Part shown: piece after piece, positions 6,422 to 8,204 of the stretch
Layout: each line of letters opens with the position of its first letter
Position numbering within the stretch: the stretch's first letter is position 1
Origin: Ruminococcaceae bacterium UBA1448
GTDB taxonomy: Bacteria; Bacillota; Clostridia; Oscillospirales; Ruminococcaceae
Direction: 5' to 3'
Assembly: GCA_002329405.1 (NCBI GenBank)
Contig: DCTE01000116.1
Location: 1 to 8,204, forward strand
Length of the DNA: 8,204 nt
Program-made: the position numbers and the translations under genes
The notes under the pieces: generated by a model
Databases searched by the model: none
The model's input: the letters and a program-made list of their open reading frames with translations, nothing else
What the model was told of the DNA's origin: nothing

Positions 6422-6556
6422 CAGGTTCCAATCGGTCAGCCGGTTTTCAAATGCTGATTTCCCGACAGCTGTGACAGCCTGTCCGTTTCCCGCCGGACAG
6501 CTGTATATTTCCGGTTGTATGCAAAAATAATTACAAGCCGGTTACGGCCAAACCTG
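6422..6556 (-). promoter_or_regulatory. Structured 5' leader RNA of the M23 gene, class unknown
   Basis: The untranslated leader (about 155 nt from the predicted start to TTG) can fold into a closed multibranch form. CAGGTT at the 5' end (plus 6551-6556) pairs perfectly with AACCTG (plus 6422-6427), enclosing 123 nt. Inside are a perfect 7-bp hairpin (CTGTCCG with CGGACAG, plus 6479-6485 and 6494-6500, 8-nt loop), a stem of CCGG-c-TTGT with ACAACCGG, and a TCAGC/GCTGA stem. The motif ACAGCTGTC followed closely by GGGAAA occurs twice. It ends 6 nt before the ribosome binding site. I do not recognise a known riboswitch class; c-di-AMP (ydaO) elements often precede such genes, but their conserved blocks are not seen. 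Confidence 0.5.
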
Positions 6557-6561
6557 CATTT

Positions 6562-6589
6562 ATTATATCACATTTTTCCAAGATTGCAA
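6562..6589 (-). promoter_or_regulatory. Extended -10 promoter of the M23 gene
   Basis: On the minus strand TTGCAA (plus 6584-6589) and a perfect TATAAT (plus 6562-6567) are 16 bp apart. TG one base before the -10 gives an extended -10. The start of transcription is predicted near 6555, exactly at the 5' arm of the leader closing stem. Confidence 0.75.
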
Positions 6590-6650
6590 CCGAAATGCGT
6601 CGATTCCATCCCACCTGGATTAAATATTGTACAAATACACAAGGTTTTTC

Positions 6651-6666
6651 CACGTTGTATCACGTG
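6651..6666. repeat. CACGT inverted and direct repeat, possible protein site
   Basis: CACGT-tgtatc-ACGTG is a perfect 5-bp inverted repeat; because the right arm sits in CACGTG, CACGT also recurs directly at a 10-bp interval. It lies about 100 bp upstream of the predicted start of M23 gene transcription, where an activator could bind. The function is unknown. Confidence 0.3.
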
Positions 6667-6678
6667 AATATGCGCTGT

Positions 6679-6703
6679 TGGCAAAAAAATCTGCCAGTTT
6701 TTT
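6679..6703 (+). terminator. Terminator-like hairpin on the plus strand without a gene
   Basis: TGGCA (6679-6683) pairs with TGCCA (6692-6696) around an A-rich 8-nt loop; one G and six T residues follow (6698-6703). The layout is that of a weak intrinsic terminator for plus-strand transcription, but no plus-strand gene lies upstream. It could end an antisense or small RNA, or be chance in A/T-rich sequence. Confidence 0.3.
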
Positions 6704-6782
6704 GGTATTTAAGTCAAACAATTAACAATTCTGTCTGTCCTTAAATCCCTTTTATTTTCCTCATCATCTGAAAACGCCGTCG

Positions 6783-6805
6783 AAAAAACCTGCATTTTCT
6801 TGCAG
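6783..6805 (-). terminator. Probable terminator downstream of hemW
   Basis: CTGCA (6790-6794) pairs with TGCAG (6801-6805) around a 6-nt loop, with one possible extra wobble pair. On the minus strand it is followed by one G and six T residues (plus 6783-6788). It starts 14 nt past the hemW stop. The stem is short, so termination may be partial. Confidence 0.55.
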
Positions 6806-6819
6806 AAGTATATCCACTT

Positions 6820-7968
6820 TTAATCGGGAAGCAAGCTGGCCAGCAGCGTATTGGATACCAGCATCCCCGCTTCCGTCAAACAAATACGCTCACCGTTAAT
6901 CTGCAAAAGCCCGGCTTTTTCAAAAACAGCGGCTTTTTTGCGGAAAAATTTCCGGGCCTGTTCATCAAACCGGGGGTCCATCCTCTCCACCTGCAGAAGA
7001 TCAATTCCCTCCGCCAGCCGCAGCCCCAGCATCAGCCGTTCCGACGCATCCTGTACCGCTCCGCTCTCTTCTTCCATCCGGCAGTGCCCGGCTGTCCCGA
7101 TATACTGCTGCAAATCCGGCGGATTATAAAACCGTCGCCGTTCGAAACAGGAATGAGCGGCAGGCCCAAACCCTAAATATGGTTGATCCCGCCAGTATTT
7201 CAGATTGTGCCGGCTTTCAAATCCAGGAAGGGAAAAGTTGGAGATCTCATAATGAAGATATCCCGCCTGTCGCAGAGTCCGGGCAGTGGTCAAATAAAAA
7301 TCAGCAGTTTCATCCTCCGATGCACACAGCTGCCATACATTTTTCCGGTAAAACGGAGTTCCTTCCTCAATCTTAAGCAGGTAACAGGAAAGATGCTGCG
7401 GCGCAAGGGTGAGAATTTCTTCCAGTGTCTGATGAAGGCTATCTGCTGTCTGATAAGGAATCCCCAGCATCAGATCCACACTGATGTTGGAAAAGCCCGC
7501 TGCCCTTGCATCCGAAACAGCCTCTGCTGCCCGGGCGAAGGTATGTTTCCTGCCCAGTGCCTTCAATTCCCGGTCGACTGCCGACTGAACACCAAAGGAC
7601 AGCCGGTTGATTCCCAAGCCGGCGGCAGCTCTAAGATATGCCGGATCGACCGTTTCCGGGTTTGCTTCCATCGTAACTTCTGCACCCGGCAGAAGCTCAA
7701 AAGCTGTCCTCACGGCCCCCAGAATCCTTTCCAGTTCAGCGGGGGCCAGCACAGAGGGAGTCCCTCCGCCAAAAAAGATGGTATCAGCCCTCAGGCCACG
7801 GGAAGCCCAGCCGGCGATCTCACTTTCCAGCGCATCCAGATACGCCGCCTTCTGATCCTGACGGACGCGGGAGTAAAAATCACAATAACCGCATTTAGAT
7901 GCACAAAACGGAACATGGATATAAATACCGATTCCTTCCCGGGAAATAATCTGCTGCTGTCTTTCCAT
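6820..7968 (-). CDS. hemW: Radical SAM heme chaperone HemW (HemN-like)
   Basis: A 382-residue cytosolic protein of the family once called oxygen-independent coproporphyrinogen III oxidase-like. From the chosen start, the cluster-binding CxxxCxxC is Cys22-Cys26-Cys29 in HVPFCASKCGYCDF; SAM-binding elements FFGGGTPS (65-72), EANPE (102-106) and NRLSFGVQS (121-129) follow in order. HNLKYW (254-259) and YLGFGPAAHS (264-273) are typical of HemW, and a HemN C-terminal domain begins near LMLGLRLAEG (about 312). HemW binds heme and delivers it to target proteins; it is not a coproporphyrinogen oxidase. An upstream in-frame TTG (7989) has no ribosome binding site and lies inside the preceding gene, so ATG 7968 is preferred. 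That start is one base past the HAD gene stop, suggesting translational coupling. Confidence 0.93.
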   Translation of the reverse strand: MERQQQIISREGIGIYIHVPFCASKCGYCDFYSRVRQDQKAAYLDALESEIAGWASRGLRADTIFFGGGTPSVLAPAELERILGAVRTAFELLPGAEVTMEANPETVDPAYLRAAAGLGINRLSFGVQSAVDRELKALGRKHTFARAAEAVSDARAAGFSNISVDLMLGIPYQTADSLHQTLEEILTLAPQHLSCYLLKIEEGTPFYRKNVWQLCASEDETADFYLTTARTLRQAGYLHYEISNFSLPGFESRHNLKYWRDQPYLGFGPAAHSCFERRRFYNPPDLQQYIGTAGHCRMEEESGAVQDASERLMLGLRLAEGIDLLQVERMDPRFDEQARKFFRKKAAVFEKAGLLQINGERICLTEAGMLVSNTLLASLLPD

Positions 7969-7969
7969 A

Positions 7970-8204
7970 TTACTGCCCCATCTGTTCAATCAGCGGGATG
8001 ACAGCCGACAGATCAGAGGCCAGACCGGTCAGAATCGGTCGAATTTCCTCATCCGGCTGGGTCAGATCAGGCACCATCACAACTCCGCATCCTGCACGCC
8101 AGGCAGACAAAACACCGTTGGGCGAGTCTTCCAGTGCCAGGCAGTCCTGCGGATGCTCGCCCAGCTGGTGACAGGCGTAGAGGTAAACATCCGGCATTGG
8201 TTTT
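7970..8204 (-). CDS. HAD family hydrolase, C-terminal part (cut by window edge)
   Basis: The last 77 residues of a haloacid dehalogenase superfamily phosphatase; the reading frame stays open to the window edge, so the N-terminus is missing. The first visible residues KPMPDVY carry the conserved motif III Lys (Lys-Pro-x-Pro-Asp), and LALEDSPNGVLSAWRAG holds the motif IV acidic pair Glu-Asp that binds magnesium. This pattern is typical of the beta-phosphoglucomutase/phosphatase-like subgroup, which acts on small sugar phosphates; the substrate cannot be told. The nucleophile motif DxD is outside the window. Its stop is one base before the hemW start, so both are probably on one transcript whose promoter lies beyond the window. 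Confidence 0.88.
   Translation of the reverse strand, partial: KPMPDVYLYACHQLGEHPQDCLALEDSPNGVLSAWRAGCGVVMVPDLTQPDEEIRPILTGLASDLSAVIPLIEQMGQ

Larger units (their letters stand above)
6590..6782. other. Non-coding gap between hemW terminator and M23 promoter
   Basis: About 190 bp with no credible coding region on either strand. It holds a palindrome TTGTACAA (6627-6634), a CACGT dyad (6651-6666) and a hairpin followed by T residues on the plus strand (6679-6703). No clear promoter for a small RNA was found in it. Confidence 0.6.

Noticed and set aside
6421..6432. UGGAACC in the M23 leader, resembling a T-box bulge
   Set aside because: No specifier stem, no following antiterminator/terminator pair and no amino-acid-related gene downstream; the bases are better used in the closing stem.
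6461..6470. CCCGACAGCT on the plus strand, similar to a conserved block of the c-di-AMP riboswitch
   Set aside because: It is on the strand opposite to the M23 transcript, and other conserved blocks of that riboswitch are absent.
7183..8001. Plus-strand open frame of 272 codons
   Set aside because: Antisense to hemW and the HAD gene, which carry unmistakable motifs; the translated product is not recognisable.
1..8204. Mobile elements, CRISPR arrays, tRNA or rRNA genes, toxin-antitoxin or phage genes
   Set aside because: No terminal inverted repeats with transposase, no regularly spaced repeats, no tRNA-like or rRNA-like sequence, and every main reading frame matches a housekeeping or envelope family.

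Overview
The window looks like chromosomal DNA of a low-to-medium G+C Gram-positive bacterium, most likely an anaerobic gut-type Clostridium relative (Bacillota, Clostridia). The signs are strong AAGGAG-type ribosome binding sites, extended -10 promoters, intrinsic terminators with T-tracts, a 3H-domain NiaR repressor, a LysM-G5-M23 cell-wall protein and an LrgA/LrgB pair. The genus is not resolved. No mobile element, CRISPR array, rRNA or tRNA was seen. The genes look intact, except for one cut by the right edge.

Layout from the left. (1) A minus-strand pair reads 2171 to 71: a cytosolic zinc-dependent phospholipase C-like protein, then a UMF1/Atg22-like major facilitator transporter, closed by a strong terminator. 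(2) Diverging from it across a 283-bp regulatory region is a plus-strand lrgA-lrgB operon (2455-3503) with overlapping stop and start codons. It has a good extended -10 promoter and two inverted repeats placed as expected for a LysR-type regulator. A 14-bp-stem hairpin separates it from the next, convergent operon. (3) A minus-strand operon holds niaR, the niacin-responsive repressor of NAD genes, followed after 23 bp by a class I SAM-dependent methyltransferase. It has its own promoter and a dyad suited to autoregulation. (4) A minus-strand single gene encodes a lipobox-bearing LysM-G5-M23 peptidoglycan hydrolase. It has its own promoter, a structured leader of about 155 nt and a terminator. 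(5) A 3'-truncated view (5' end missing) of a HAD phosphatase gene is followed after one base by hemW, the radical SAM heme chaperone.

Two themes stand out. Envelope functions (LrgAB, the M23 hydrolase, a PLC-like protein) lie near each other but in separate transcription units. Several regulatory elements cannot be assigned to a known class: the M23 leader RNA, the dyads upstream of lrgA, the niaR leader dyad, and an unexplained hairpin with a T-run in the hemW-M23 gap. I found no clearly new multi-gene system. The best candidates for something undescribed are the M23 leader RNA, the niaR-methyltransferase pairing and the PLC-UMF1 pairing.
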